A DNA stretch of 51,966 nucleotides, taken from contig JAKIML020000075.1 of the NCBI GenBank assembly GCA_022702935.2, positions 41,060-93,025 on the forward strand, written 5' to 3'. Below the pieces are notes generated by a model. That model saw nothing but the letters and a program-made list of their open reading frames with translations, did no database searches and was not told where the DNA came from. Within the stretch, counting starts at the first letter, position 1, and every line of letters starts with the position of its first letter. Position numbers and translations under genes: made by a program. Source of the DNA: Bacillota bacterium (GTDB taxonomy: Bacteria > Bacillota > Clostridia > DSM-8532). Below are positions 32,295-41,934 of the stretch, one piece after another.

Positions 32295-35117
32295 ATGCTG
32301 GATAAAATTTTTATCAAAGGTGCCTGTGAGCACAATTTAAAGAATATCGATGTGGAGATTCCCCGTGATAAGCTCGTGGTCATTACGGGCTTAAGCGGCT
32401 CAGGGAAATCGTCCCTGGCCTTTGATACCATCTATGCCGAAGGGCAGCGGCGGTATGTGGAATCTCTTTCATCCTATGCCCGTCAATTCCTCGGGCTTAT
32501 GGAGAAGCCCGATGTGGAATATATCGAAGGTCTGTCACCGGCCATTTCCATAGACCAGAAGACCACCACCCGTAATCCCCGTTCCACGGTGGGAACGGTG
32601 ACCGAGATCTATGACTATTTCCGACTGCTCTTTGCCCGTATTGGTATGCCCCATTGCCCTGAGTGCGGCAAGCCCATTGCCCAACAGACAGTGGATCAGA
32701 TGGTGGATGCGGTCATGACCCTGGAGGAAGGAACCAAGATCCAGGTTCTGGCTCCTGTCATTCGCGGCCGCAAGGGCGAGTATACCAAGCTGATACAGGA
32801 TGCCAAGAAGAATGGTTATGTACGTATCCGCATTGACGGTGAGGTCATGGATATCAGTGATGACATCAAGTTGGACAAAAAGCGGAAGCATACCATTGAG
32901 ATTGTGGTGGACAGGCTTATTGTGCGACCCGGCATCCAAAAGCGCCTCACCGATTCCATTGAAACCAGTCTGAACCTGGCAGGGGGGCTTTTGATCATTG
33001 ATGTTATTGGCAAAGAGGAGATGATCTTCTCCCAGAATTTTGCCTGCTCGGATTGCGGCATCAGCGTTGAAGAGCTGACCCCCCGTATGTTTTCCTTCAA
33101 CAATCCCTATGGCGCCTGCCCAAGCTGCAGCGGCTTAGGCTCCCTGCTTAAAATAGACCCGGATCTGGTGATACAGGATCGAACCAAGTCCCTGGCCGAG
33201 GGGGCCATCGCATCGGCAGGCTGGAACTTCACTAATGAGGATGCCTATAGCCGCATGTACCTGGATGCCCTGGCCAAGCACTACAACTTTGATGTCGATA
33301 CGCCTGTAGAGCAGCTTCCCCAGGATATCATTGATAAGATTCTCTATGGAACTCAGGGCGAGAAGATTAAGGTGGAATACAATAAGGAATATGGCAGTGG
33401 CAGCTTCTTAACCGCTTTTGAGGGTGTGATCAACAGCATTGAAAGGCGGTACAGGGAAACAAAGTCCGACAGCATGAAGGAATACTATGAATCCTTTATG
33501 AGCAATATCCCCTGCCCCGATTGCGGCGGCAAGCGCCTTAAGCGGGAGAGCCTGGCCGTGACCGTGGGCGGGAAGAATATCCATGAGGTCAGCTCCATGT
33601 CGGTCAGCGAATGCCTGGCCTTCTTCCGTGAACTTAAGCTGAGCGATCGGGACAAAATGATTGCCGAGCAAATCCTTAAGGAAATCAATGCCCGCTTAGG
33701 CTTTTTAAAGGATGTAGGTCTGGATTACCTGACCCTGCATCGGGCTGCAGGCACCCTTTCGGGCGGCGAGGCTCAAAGAATACGCCTGGCCACACAGATC
33801 GGCTCGGGGCTCATGGGGGTTCTGTACATTCTGGATGAGCCCAGCATCGGGCTTCATCAGAGGGATAATGAACGGCTCCTGAACACCTTAAAGCGTCTTA
33901 AGGATATTGGCAATACCCTGCTGGTGGTGGAACACGACGAGGATACCATGTATGCCGCCGACCATATCATTGATATGGGGCCGGGCGCCGGCGAGCATGG
34001 GGGACAGATTATTGCCCAGGGGACCGTTGATGAAATCAAAGCCAACCCCAACTCCATTACAGGGCTGTATTTAAGCGGAGCCCGAAGAATTGAAGTGCCT
34101 GAGACCAGAAGGAAGAGCAATGGAAAATTCCTAAGGATTCTCGGTGCTAAGGAGAACAACCTGAAGGATGTGGATGTGGACATTCCGCTGGGGGTCTTTA
34201 CCTGTGTAACCGGCGTATCGGGGTCGGGAAAGAGCTCCCTGGTCAATGAGATTCTTTATAAAAAGCTGGCCAACAAGCTCAACCGGGCCAAGACCAAGCC
34301 GGGGCATCACCGGGACATTCTGGGCCTGGAGCATTTGGATAAGGTTATTGACATTGACCAATCCCCCATTGGGCGGACCCCGCGCTCCAATCCGGCCACT
34401 TATACCGGGGTCTTTGATTTGATTCGCGACCTGTTTGCCAACACCGTGGATGCGAAAATGAAGGGCTATTCGGCCGGACGGTTCAGCTTCAATGTGAAGG
34501 GCGGACGGTGCGAGGCCTGCTCGGGGGACGGTATATTAAAGATTGAAATGCATTTCCTCCCCGATGTCTATGTACCCTGTGAGGTCTGTAAGGGCAAACG
34601 ATATAACCGTGAGACCCTGGACGTGCATTATAAAGGAAAGAGTATTGCCGATGTTCTGGATATGACCGTGGAGGAGGCCTTGGGCTTCTTTGAGAATATC
34701 CCGCGCATCCAGCGCAAGATCCAGACCCTCTATGACGTGGGGCTGGGCTATATTCGGCTGGGGCAGCCCGCCACCACCCTTTCAGGGGGTGAGGCCCAGC
34801 GGGTTAAGCTGGCCACCGAGCTATCCAGACGCGCTACAGGAAAAACCATGTATATTCTGGATGAACCCACCACCGGTCTTCATATGGCCGATGTCCATAA
34901 GCTTATTGAGGTGCTTCAGAAGCTGGTGGACAGCGGAAACAGCCTTGTGGTCATCGAGCATAATCTGGATGTGATAAAAACAGCCGATTATATCATTGAT
35001 CTGGGTCCCGAGGGCGGCGATAAGGGTGGAAAGATTGTGGCCATGGGAACCCCCGAGGAGGTTGCCCGGGTTAAGGGCTCCTATACGGGGCAATTCCTTA
35101 AGAAAATCCTTGGCTAA
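32295..35117 (+). CDS. uvrA: UvrA, excinuclease ABC subunit A
   Basis: A 940-residue damage-recognition ATPase of nucleotide excision repair, normal length. The first ATP site has GLSGSGKSS (residues 34-42), followed by [14 protein letters not shown], a zinc module (CPECGKP, later CPSCSGLG) and the signature [12 protein letters not shown]. The second half has GVSGSGKSS, the UvrA zinc finger CEACSGDG...CEVCKGK that contacts DNA, and a second [12 protein letters not shown] with LDEPTTGLH. The ribosome binding site is weak (AAAGG some distance upstream). uvrB and uvrC are not beside it. Confidence 0.97.
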   Translation: MLDKIFIKGACEHNLKNIDVEIPRDKLVVITGLSGSGKSSLAFDTIYAEGQRRYVESLSSYARQFLGLMEKPDVEYIEGLSPAISIDQKTTTRNPRSTVGTVTEIYDYFRLLFARIGMPHCPECGKPIAQQTVDQMVDAVMTLEEGTKIQVLAPVIRGRKGEYTKLIQDAKKNGYVRIRIDGEVMDISDDIKLDKKRKHTIEIVVDRLIVRPGIQKRLTDSIETSLNLAGGLLIIDVIGKEEMIFSQNFACSDCGISVEELTPRMFSFNNPYGACPSCSGLGSLLKIDPDLVIQDRTKSLAEGAIASAGWNFTNEDAYSRMYLDALAKHYNFDVDTPVEQLPQDIIDKILYGTQGEKIKVEYNKEYGSGSFLTAFEGVINSIERRYRETKSDSMKEYYESFMSNIPCPDCGGKRLKRESLAVTVGGKNIHEVSSMSVSECLAFFRELKLSDRDKMIAEQILKEINARLGFLKDVGLDYLTLHRAAGTLSGGEAQRIRLATQIGSGLMGVLYILDEPSIGLHQRDNERLLNTLKRLKDIGNTLLVVEHDEDTMYAADHIIDMGPGAGEHGGQIIAQGTVDEIKANPNSITGLYLSGARRIEVPETRRKSNGKFLRILGAKENNLKDVDVDIPLGVFTCVTGVSGSGKSSLVNEILYKKLANKLNRAKTKPGHHRDILGLEHLDKVIDIDQSPIGRTPRSNPATYTGVFDLIRDLFANTVDAKMKGYSAGRFSFNVKGGRCEACSGDGILKIEMHFLPDVYVPCEVCKGKRYNRETLDVHYKGKSIADVLDMTVEEALGFFENIPRIQRKIQTLYDVGLGYIRLGQPATTLSGGEAQRVKLATELSRRATGKTMYILDEPTTGLHMADVHKLIEVLQKLVDSGNSLVVIEHNLDVIKTADYIIDLGPEGGDKGGKIVAMGTPEEVARVKGSYTGQFLKKILG

Positions 35118-35151
35118 TCGTCTTTAAATCTGGAATCGCTGGTTATGATTT

Positions 35152-35201
35152 TTGAATAAAGGGAATGTATTGGATATAATAGTATTCAATGCATCCCTTT
35201 T
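35152..35201 (+). promoter_or_regulatory. Promoter overlapping the uvrA terminator
   Basis: TTGAAT (35152-35157), 17 bases, TATAAT (35175-35180) make a near-consensus promoter for the next gene. The same stretch forms a hairpin in the uvrA transcript: AAAGGGA-a-TGTATTG (35158-35172) pairs with CAATGCATCCCTTT (35187-35200) and is followed by TTTTAT. So the spacer is the left stem of the uvrA terminator and the -10 box lies in its loop. Confidence 0.7.
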
Positions 35202-35231
35202 ATCATTGGGGAAAGAATAGAGGAGAAAGCC

Positions 35232-35759
35232 ATGAATCATATTAAACCGCCCATAGATCCTAAGCACGACAGCAAGCGCAGGTTCCTGCGCATAGCCGGG
35301 GTATCCCTTTTGACCCTGGGCATTATTCTTTTGATTATCGGATTGGTGGACTTTTTTTCGGCCTTCGGATCCTTTGGCGGGCCCAAGTATTTCTGGATTA
35401 ATTTCATTGCCCTGCCCCTCATCTTTGTGGGGGCCTCCATGACATCCATGGGCTATATGGGGGCCATGGCCCGGTATACGGCACAGGAAAATGCGCCGGT
35501 GGCTTCCGATACCTTCAATTATCTGGCTGAGGAAACCAAGGGCGGCATCCGAACCATGGCCCGAGCCGTGAAGGAGGGCATGGAAGATAAGGGGACGATC
35601 ATATGTCCGAACTGCCATAAGGACAATCCTTTGAATGCAGCCTTCTGTAATGGCTGCGGGGCATCCCTGACCCGGGAAATAGCCTGCCCCCAATGCGGCT
35701 GGAAAAACCCTGCAGGCTCCCGCTTCTGCAATGGCTGCGGCCAAAGCCTTGAGAACTGA
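35232..35759 (+). CDS. Membrane protein with two C-terminal zinc ribbons
   Basis: A 175-residue protein. After a basic N-terminus come two transmembrane helices (VSLLTLGIILLIIGLVDFF and WINFIALPLIFVGASMTSMG), a linker, and two zinc ribbons: CPNCHKDNPLNAAFCNGCG and CPQCGWKNPAGSRFCNGCG, each with two CxxC pairs. Zinc-ribbon domains of this kind mediate protein or nucleic-acid contacts; the function of this protein is unknown. It has its own promoter overlapping the uvrA terminator and is followed 61 bases later by the flavodiiron gene. Confidence 0.82.
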   Translation: MNHIKPPIDPKHDSKRRFLRIAGVSLLTLGIILLIIGLVDFFSAFGSFGGPKYFWINFIALPLIFVGASMTSMGYMGAMARYTAQENAPVASDTFNYLAEETKGGIRTMARAVKEGMEDKGTIICPNCHKDNPLNAAFCNGCGASLTREIACPQCGWKNPAGSRFCNGCGQSLEN

Positions 35760-35820
35760 CGACTGTAACGGCCCTGAACCTTTGATGCGTACATAATGTA
35801 ACCAAATAAAGGAGGAGCAT

Positions 35821-37008
35821 ATGATTCAAGTCAAAGACCAAGTCTACTATCTGGGCCTGAGAGATTGGGAACTGAAAGAATTCCACGGACATGAGCTGTC
35901 CACCCATCATGCATCCAGCTATAACTCCTATTTAATCAAGGACGAGAAGACCGTGCTTGTGGATACGGTTTGGGATCACCAGGCCGATGCCTTCCTGGAG
36001 ATACTGGACAGGGAGGTCAATCTGGAAAAGATTGATTTTATTGTGGTTAACCATGCCGAGCCCGATCACGGCGGAACGTTGGGAAGAATCCTTGAACGAC
36101 GGCCCGATCTGCCTATCTACTGCTCGACGAAGGGTGCCGAGATCATCCGCAGGCATTTTCACAAGGATTGGAACTTCAGGACGGTGAAAACCGGGGATAC
36201 CATCAGTATTGGGCAGTGTGAGCTTCAGTTCGTGGACATGACCATGATCCACTGGCCCGACAGTATGATGACCTTTGTCAAGGGGCCCAATGTGCTCTTG
36301 TCCAATGACGCCTTTGGTCAGCACTATGCCGCAGCCTCCATCTTTGAGGACGAGGCCGATCCCTGCACTGTCTGGCAGGAGGCTGAGAAATACTACGGGT
36401 ATATCCTTACACCCTTTGCACCGCTGATTAGGAAAAAGCTGGCCGAGGTTGTGGCCATGAAGCTTCCCATTGAGGTTATTGCGCCCAGCCATGGGGTCAT
36501 TTGGCGGAAGGATCCCTTACGGATTGTAGAAAAATATGCCCAATGGGCAAACGATTATCATGAAGGTAGTGCCGTGGTGGTCTACGATACCATGTACAAT
36601 GCCACCCGAAAAATGGCCGAGGCCATTGCCCGGGGCATCGAGTCCAAGGGTGTAAAATGCAAGGTCTTTAACAGCGCTGTGGCCGACAACAGCGATGTGG
36701 TCACCGAAATGTTCAAGGCCAGGGGCATTGTGGTGGGAAGCTGTACTGTCAATAATGGCTGTATGCGATCCATTGCCGACATGCTTGAAGAAATTCATGG
36801 GCATAAATTCAAGAATAAGATCGGGGCAGCCTTTGGAAGCTACGGCTGGAGCGGGGAAGCCCCCAAGAAGATTTATAAGGCCCTTGAGGAGGCCGGGCTG
36901 AAGATGTTTTCCGATCCGCAATCGGTGAAATACCAGCCCGAAACCCATGAAATTGAGGCCTGTGTTCAATTCGGACAAGATTTTGCCGATGCCATAAAGC
37001 AATCCTGA
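35821..37008 (+). CDS. Flavodiiron protein (oxygen/NO reductase, FprA-like)
   Basis: A 395-residue A-type flavoprotein. The N-terminal metallo-beta-lactamase-like domain carries diiron ligands in NHAEPDHGG (HxExDH, about residues 79-84), H in FVDMTMIHWPDSM, D in LLSNDAFGQH and H in PSHGVIW. The C-terminal flavodoxin domain (from about 250) has the FMN loop YDTMYNATRKMAEAI and SYGWSGEAPK. Family members reduce oxygen to water or nitric oxide to nitrous oxide in anaerobes. There is no fused rubredoxin, so electrons must come from a separate carrier. AGGAGG precedes the ATG. It marks the host as an anaerobe that meets oxygen. Confidence 0.94.
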   Translation: MIQVKDQVYYLGLRDWELKEFHGHELSTHHASSYNSYLIKDEKTVLVDTVWDHQADAFLEILDREVNLEKIDFIVVNHAEPDHGGTLGRILERRPDLPIYCSTKGAEIIRRHFHKDWNFRTVKTGDTISIGQCELQFVDMTMIHWPDSMMTFVKGPNVLLSNDAFGQHYAAASIFEDEADPCTVWQEAEKYYGYILTPFAPLIRKKLAEVVAMKLPIEVIAPSHGVIWRKDPLRIVEKYAQWANDYHEGSAVVVYDTMYNATRKMAEAIARGIESKGVKCKVFNSAVADNSDVVTEMFKARGIVVGSCTVNNGCMRSIADMLEEIHGHKFKNKIGAAFGSYGWSGEAPKKIYKALEEAGLKMFSDPQSVKYQPETHEIEACVQFGQDFADAIKQS

Positions 37009-37126
37009 CAGCCTGTTGGTCATTGCTGGAAAGAATGTTTCGGGCAATGATTTTATGGGTGAAGGGTCATAGGAAAGCATAATATTCCTTAAGCTGATAT
37101 TGGTTGCCAACAAGGATGGTGGAAGC

Positions 37127-39000
37127 ATGAAACTTAAAAAGAGCATAGCGTCTGTCATGATGGCCATTGTCTTAGCGCTCATGCTGCCCATGAGCGGCTG
37201 CCAGAGGCTGGCCCGGAGTACCGGTAAGGAGATTGATCCCAGGCAGGGAGAGGAAGTGGGAACACGCCCTAAGCCCCTTGCCGATCCCGGTGAGGAGGAT
37301 GTGGGTTATCTCATCCCGATCTCGATCAACGAGGGCTTTACAACACTTTATGGTTATTGCGATAGCCAGGGGAATCTCATTATTGACTATCAGTTTGAGA
37401 AAGCTCAACCCTTTTATGAATGCGGCCTGGCTGTGGTCTCTGATTCAAATTTCAAATATGGTCTCATTGATAAAACGGGCAAATACGTGGTTGAACCTTC
37501 TTTTAGCTATATTGAATATTCTGAGGGCGTCTTTGTCTGCGGCAGCTTCTATAAGGGCTACGGCTCAAAAGTCTATGATTCAATAGGGCAGATGCTTTTT
37601 GAAAGTGATAGAAATGTTACCCATTCAGCGAGGGTCTGGCATACATCTACGAGAAGGGCTATGTGGACAAGAAGGGGAACCTGGTTATATCATTGCCCGA
37701 TTATAAACGACTGTCCCATTTCAGAAATGGTATTGCCCTGGTGGGTAAGGATTATGGCGGACCAACCTACTATATTGACAAGCAGGGCAGGGATGTCACC
37801 GATATGGTATCCTCAGGACTCAGAATGTTCAAGGACGAGGAAACCAAATGCTTTGGCTTTATGAACGCCCAGGGTGAGGTGATTATACCCCCTCAGTTTG
37901 CCGGGGCCGAGCCCTTCCTGAACGGGTATGCCATTGTCAAGCCCAAGACCGACCAATGGTATGAGGGCTATGGGGTCATTGATACCCAGGGCCGATATGT
38001 CCTGGAACCCATCTACTGCGGCATATGGCGCCTGTCCAATGGTCTTGTGGCTGTGGGAGAGGCTTTCAGCCCCGATGACTACAGGCCCATGGATTATTTT
38101 GAATACGCTAAAAAGGCCCTGTTCACGTCCGATTTTAGTTATCAGACAGACTGGATCTTCCCTACGACAGAGGATTTTGATGAGAATGTGGTATGTGTCA
38201 ATGACGAGGATTCGGTCTATTTCATGGATGCCCAGCTCAATCCGGCAGAGCACCTGCCCACCTTTAAGGGGAATGGTTCCTTCAAGGCGGATGGGGAACT
38301 GCTGAGAGGCCTATATAATGGCCTTATGACGGTGGCCGACAGGAATGGCAGAATACTTGCCAGGAGCGGTGAATGGATGGATCTGGGCGGGGGGCTCAAG
38401 GCGCAGAGATTAGTCAAGACACCCAATAAGCTTATATCCATAGAATACCCCGTCCTTTCAGGCCTTGGTGACAAGGCCTTTGAGGATGCGCTTAATCAGC
38501 TTATCTATGAGGCCATGTTAATTCCCGGCGACGAAGATATACAGGATACTGATGAATATGACGGCCTCAGCCTTAATGAGAGAATATTCAGCTTAAACCG
38601 TGTCAAGGATCTTATCCTTATCGATCAGACTGACTATGGCTATATGCTGGGCGCAGCCCATGGAATGTTCGCACGGTATACGGCTTATGTCGATCTTAAA
38701 AAGGCGGTGGTCTATACCCTGGATGACTTATTTAAAAAGGATAAGGACGTGTATGCCTATCTCAGTGATGTGGTAACGGCCCAAATGCTGGAGCGAAAAG
38801 AGATGGAAGGCTTCTGGGCGGATGAGATGACGATTACTCCCACCACCCCCTTTGCCATTACCGAGGAAGGGCTTGTTCTTTACTTCTGGTTATATGAGAT
38901 TGGCCCCTATTCAGCGGGACTCCCCGAATTCCCGATCCCCTACGCCGATCTGATGGACTATATCGATACTGAAGGGGACTTCTGGAAGGCCTTTCACTAG
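37127..39000 (+). pseudogene. WG-repeat lipoprotein with a DUF3298-like C-terminus, interrupted by a one-base frameshift
   Basis: The N-terminal frame starts at 37127 with a lipoprotein signal (basic start, VMMAIVLALMLPMSG, then C) and runs through WG-type repeats (YGYCDSQGNLIIDYQFEKAQPFYECGLAVV in part, FKYGLIDKTGKYVVEPSF). At 37619-37622 the sequence GTTACCCATTC shifts the frame. One more C would give V-T-P-F-S-E-G-L-A and join the second frame, which continues with YVDKKGNLVIS, more WG repeats and a C-terminal DUF3298/RsiV-like domain to 39000. The joined protein would be about 624 residues and exported. The break sits in a short C run, so it may be a sequencing slip, a recent mutation or a switchable site. 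WG repeats usually bind proteins or the cell surface; the exact role is unknown. Confidence 0.8.
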
Positions 39001-39038
39001 AAGGACTATATCACACATTACTTCATCAGCAAAGAAAC

Positions 39039-39070
39039 AGCCTGGACTTCCTGTCCAGGCTGATGTTTTT
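39039..39070. terminator. Terminator between convergent genes
   Basis: AGCCTGGAC and GTCCAGGCT form a 9-bp stem with loop TTCCT, followed on the plus strand by GATGTTTTT and on the minus strand by GTTTCTTTG. It can serve both the WG-repeat gene and the HD gene. Confidence 0.75.
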
Positions 39071-39076
39071 CATAAT

Positions 39077-39670
39077 CTATTCGGGAAGATAGCCCTTTTC
39101 CACCGCTTTGTCGAGGAGGTCTGAAATATAGTTCCACAGCTCGGGTGCGCCATTGTTGATGCGGCTGTTCCGATTGACCACCTGAGCCTTGGTAATGCCA
39201 TGCTCCTGCCAGGTTCCCCCTTTATTGAGGTAGTTGAGAAGCACGGGCTGGACACGATCCAAGGCAGCGGCGAACCGGGCCTCGGGGGTTTCCATAGCAT
39301 CGAACTCCTCCCATAAAGCGCGCAGCTCCTTGCCCTGATCCTCGGGCAGCAGGCCGAAGATGCGGTCGGCGGCCTTTTGCTCCCGCTGAAGCTTGTCCTG
39401 GTTGGCGGCTGCGTCATAGCAGAAGGTATCCCCGGCATCGATCTCCACCAGGTCGTGGATAATGCACATTTTTATCACCTTTAATAAATCGATGGTGCTC
39501 TCTTTGGCATATTCGGAAAGCAGGAAGGCCATGAGGGCCAGATGCCAGGAATGCTCAGCATCGTTCTCACGGCGGGTGCCGTCATGGATTTTGGTTTGTC
39601 TGAATATATTCTTGGCCTTATCAACCTCGCAGATAAACTGTATCTGTTTTTCAAGTCTGGATTGATCCAC
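39077..39670 (-). CDS. HD-domain hydrolase (HDDC2/YfbR-like)
   Basis: A 197-residue HD phosphohydrolase. The metal motif is spread over RRENDAEHSWHLALMA (first His), IIHDLVEIDAGDT (HD pair) and a later Asp in AALDRVQPVLL, the pattern of HDDC2/YfbR 5'-nucleotidases. Substrate and partners are not visible. The start is called at GTG 39670: AAAGGAG lies nine bases upstream of it, whereas the ATG at 39679 directly touches that site with no spacing. If the ATG is used the protein is three residues longer. Confidence 0.86.
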   Translation of the reverse strand: MDQSRLEKQIQFICEVDKAKNIFRQTKIHDGTRRENDAEHSWHLALMAFLLSEYAKESTIDLLKVIKMCIIHDLVEIDAGDTFCYDAAANQDKLQREQKAADRIFGLLPEDQGKELRALWEEFDAMETPEARFAAALDRVQPVLLNYLNKGGTWQEHGITKAQVVNRNSRINNGAPELWNYISDLLDKAVEKGYLPE

Positions 39671-39731
39671 GGAAAACATCTCCTTTCGTTAATTAACATC
39701 GACCCAAAGGGAAAAGGTTATGTATGCACTG

Positions 39732-40535
39732 TCAAGCCTGGGCATCCAAAAGCGCATCAAGGTGGTCAATAAGCGTGTCCAACGCTTCAAGAATCTCGGA
39801 TGAGGTGGTCCCCGACAGGGTCAGGAGCCTGTCCAGGTCCTCAGAAAAGTTTTCGGGAAGCCTGGCGCATGTTTTTTGAGCCAAAGCCACAAGGCGCTTT
39901 TCTCCGGGATGGACCACCTCGTTATAGGCAAACACGATATCAAAATAGCTTGCCAGAAATGCTGCAATACGGTGGTTGATGCTCACTTTGTCCTGACGAC
40001 CTATGGCTTTCTTGATTTGATCATAATAGGAAGGGAGCTTTCCCTTCAGAAGCTCACGGTTAATCTGAATAATGCGCTGCTTAAGGGTTTGGGGATAGGG
40101 GACGGTGTATTTGGCCTTAAGGGCGGAGAGACGTCCGTTTCTGTCAAAAAGGATTTTTGCGTTCAGAAGGTTGCCCCAAAAGCAGGTGGTAAAGCCGATG
40201 GAGGGCCGTTCCTCCACAAGAAGGCCATAAAGGTGTTCTTCGATCCAGGCAGCATCCCGATAAACCAGATCAATGGGCGTACCGCAGTTTAATATTCCGT
40301 CGTCCTCGGGTTCCCAATAACGATTATCCAGTTCAACATAGCGCATATGTTTTTCGGCGAGCCCCTGGCGGACTGCAAGAGGGACGGGGGCAGCAGAGTA
40401 AATATATACATCAAAGTCCGAGGCTTCATCAAAGGCGCCGGTTGCCGCCGAGCCTGCCAGAAGAATGGCTTCAACCTCGTTGATTTTGGCATAGTCCTCT
40501 GCAAGCGCTAAAAGGGCTTGATAGGAATCATTCAT
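39732..40535 (-). CDS. Nucleotidyltransferase-domain protein
   Basis: A 267-residue protein with a Pol-beta-type nucleotidyltransferase core: AILLAGSAATGAF, then SDFDVYIY with two metal-binding aspartates, and a third acidic site in GTPIDLVYRD. The remaining part is helical and resembles DUF4037-type or aminoglycoside nucleotidyltransferase-like proteins. The substrate is unknown. The ATG at 40535 is chosen because AAAGGAG lies nine bases upstream; the longer frame to 40655 crosses the promoter region. Confidence 0.8.
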   Translation of the reverse strand: MNDSYQALLALAEDYAKINEVEAILLAGSAATGAFDEASDFDVYIYSAAPVPLAVRQGLAEKHMRYVELDNRYWEPEDDGILNCGTPIDLVYRDAAWIEEHLYGLLVEERPSIGFTTCFWGNLLNAKILFDRNGRLSALKAKYTVPYPQTLKQRIIQINRELLKGKLPSYYDQIKKAIGRQDKVSINHRIAAFLASYFDIVFAYNEVVHPGEKRLVALAQKTCARLPENFSEDLDRLLTLSGTTSSEILEALDTLIDHLDALLDAQA

Positions 40536-40568
40536 GAATATTAACTCCTTTGAATGAATTAACTTGAC

Positions 40569-40595
40569 ATTATCAGACTGGGATCTTTTTGTCAA
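40569..40595 (-). promoter_or_regulatory. Possible promoter of the nucleotidyltransferase gene
   Basis: On the minus strand a consensus TTGACA (plus 40590-40595) is followed by GATAAT (plus 40569-40574), but the spacer is only 15 bases. The -35 is convincing, the pair less so. Confidence 0.4.
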
Positions 40596-40611
40596 TGAAG
40601 ACAGGGCCAGA

Positions 40612-40640
40612 TTGAATTCTGAGTAAGGGAAGTTTATAAT
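40612..40640 (+). promoter_or_regulatory. Plus-strand promoter about 350 bases before proB
   Basis: TTGAAT (40612-40617), exactly 17 bases, TATAAT (40635-40640). No credible open frame begins between it and proB at 40998, so the transcript would carry a leader of about 350 bases. Confidence 0.65.
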
Positions 40641-40745
40641 GAATCTTAGTCTCATTTTGGAAAAAGGGACATAGGGTATCAGGAATGATTGACCTGGCGC
40701 TTTGAGAAATAAAGGGCAGAGCTATGGAAAGCTCGTAAAAAAAGC

Positions 40746-40791
40746 AAAAAAAAAAGGCCAAACCACCGGGGGGTTAGGATTTAGTCTGGCC
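40746..40791 (-). terminator. Minus-strand intrinsic terminator opposite the proB leader
   Basis: On the minus strand GGCCA, an 11-base bulge, AACC, loop, GGTT and TGGCC form a stem followed by ten T in a row (plus-strand A run 40746-40755). No minus-strand gene lies directly upstream. It either ends an unannotated small or antisense RNA or guards against read-through from the far side. Confidence 0.55.
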
Positions 40792-40915
40792 CAAACAATC
40801 AATTATTTGTTGCTGCAGTCCTATAATATCTTATTCGCCCGGCGGGGTAAATCATTCCCCTGTGTTTTAATAAAAATGAATGTCCCGAAAACTGCATGAC
40901 GAATGGGTTACAGCC

Positions 40916-40938
40916 TTGCCGTAAAAATCGTTCGGCAA
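40916..40938 (+). repeat. Hairpin in the proB leader
   Basis: TTGCCG (40916-40921) and CGGCAA (40933-40938) with an 11-base loop, 60 bases before the proB start. No T-box antiterminator sequence is seen in this leader, although proline genes in Firmicutes sometimes have one. Confidence 0.4.
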
Positions 40939-40997
40939 AATACTTGGATTTATTTATTACCCATGTCGCAATTTGGAGTAAAAAGAGGGAGTATGTC

Positions 40998-41810
40998 ATG
41001 GAACAACGCGCGAGAGTGGAGATTACAGAGGCCCAACGCATTGTGGTTAAGGTAGGAACCTCCACACTGACCCATCAGAACGGAAAGATGAATCTGGCCA
41101 GAATGGATCGGCTGGCCCTGGCCATATCGGAGCTCATGAACGGGGACCGGGAGGTCATCCTTGTTTCTTCGGGTGCTATCGGTGTGGGCATGGGCAAGTT
41201 CAACCTGACCAGACGTCCTCTGGGCATGGGCATGAAGCAGGCCCTGGCTGCCGTAGGCCAGTGTGAGCTGATGAATATATACAGCCGCCTTTTCGCCACT
41301 TACAATCATACGGTGGCACAGATTCTGTTGACCAAAACCGATGTGGATGACGATCTCAGGCGCAAAAATGTAATGAATACCTTTAAGAGCCTTATGGAAT
41401 TCGGGGTGCTGCCCATTGTCAATGAAAACGACTCGGTATCGGTGGACGAAATTAAAAGCATGATGATGTTCGGCGACAACGATACCCTGTCGGCAGTGGT
41501 GGCCAAGCTGGTTTCGGCCGATTTGCTGATTATTCTGTCGGATATCGACGGGCTCTATGATTCCAACCCCAAGGAGAATAAGGAAAGCAAGCTTATCTCA
41601 GTGGTTGAGAGACTGGATGACTCCATTCGGGAATGTGCCGGGGGAGCGGGCACCAAGCGGGGCACCGGGGGCATGGTGACCAAGCTGCATGCCGCCGAGA
41701 TTGCCACAAAGGCAGGGGTTAACATGATTATTGCCAATGGCAGTGATCCCATGATCCTGCTGGATATTCTTGAGGGCAAAGATATTGGAACACTTTTTAT
41801 CAGACAATAA
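40998..41810 (+). CDS. proB: Glutamate 5-kinase
   Basis: A 270-residue amino-acid kinase that phosphorylates glutamate in the first step of proline synthesis. Family blocks are RIVVKVGTSTLT, VILVSSGAIGVGM, the VLPIVNENDSVSVDEI block, FGDNDTLSA, LLIILSDIDGLYDSNP and GTGGMVTKLHAA. The C-terminal PUA domain found in E. coli ProB is absent, as in many shorter bacterial forms. The ATG at 40998 follows AGAGGGAG; the frame opening at 40896 has no ribosome binding site. proA, its usual partner, is not adjacent, so it must lie elsewhere. Confidence 0.94.
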   Translation: MEQRARVEITEAQRIVVKVGTSTLTHQNGKMNLARMDRLALAISELMNGDREVILVSSGAIGVGMGKFNLTRRPLGMGMKQALAAVGQCELMNIYSRLFATYNHTVAQILLTKTDVDDDLRRKNVMNTFKSLMEFGVLPIVNENDSVSVDEIKSMMMFGDNDTLSAVVAKLVSADLLIILSDIDGLYDSNPKENKESKLISVVERLDDSIRECAGGAGTKRGTGGMVTKLHAAEIATKAGVNMIIANGSDPMILLDILEGKDIGTLFIRQ

Positions 41811-41820
41811 ATAACCCTGA

Positions 41821-41878
41821 AACGTAATTTGGGACGATATTCTGTGCCGTTCGGCTTAAGAAATCGTCCCAAAACGTT
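41821..41878. terminator. Long hairpin between convergent proB and hup
   Basis: TTTGGGACGAT (41828-41838) pairs perfectly with ATCGTCCCAAA (41863-41873), and outer arms AACGT (41821-41825) and ACGTT (41874-41878) extend the stem to 16 bp with a two-base bulge. GCCG-TT-CGGC forms a small hairpin at the tip. There is no clear T-run, so it is a less typical terminator or a structured 3' end for both genes. Confidence 0.55.
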
Positions 41879-41934
41879 ATTGTTTCACGATTCAGTGATA
41901 CCCACAGGAAACAGCCTTTGGCTATTCCTGCTCA

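Noticed and set aside
40702-40899. 65-codon frame in the proB leader
   Set aside because: It would start at TTG with no ribosome binding site, its composition is lysine-rich because of the poly-A tract, and it crosses the structured leader.
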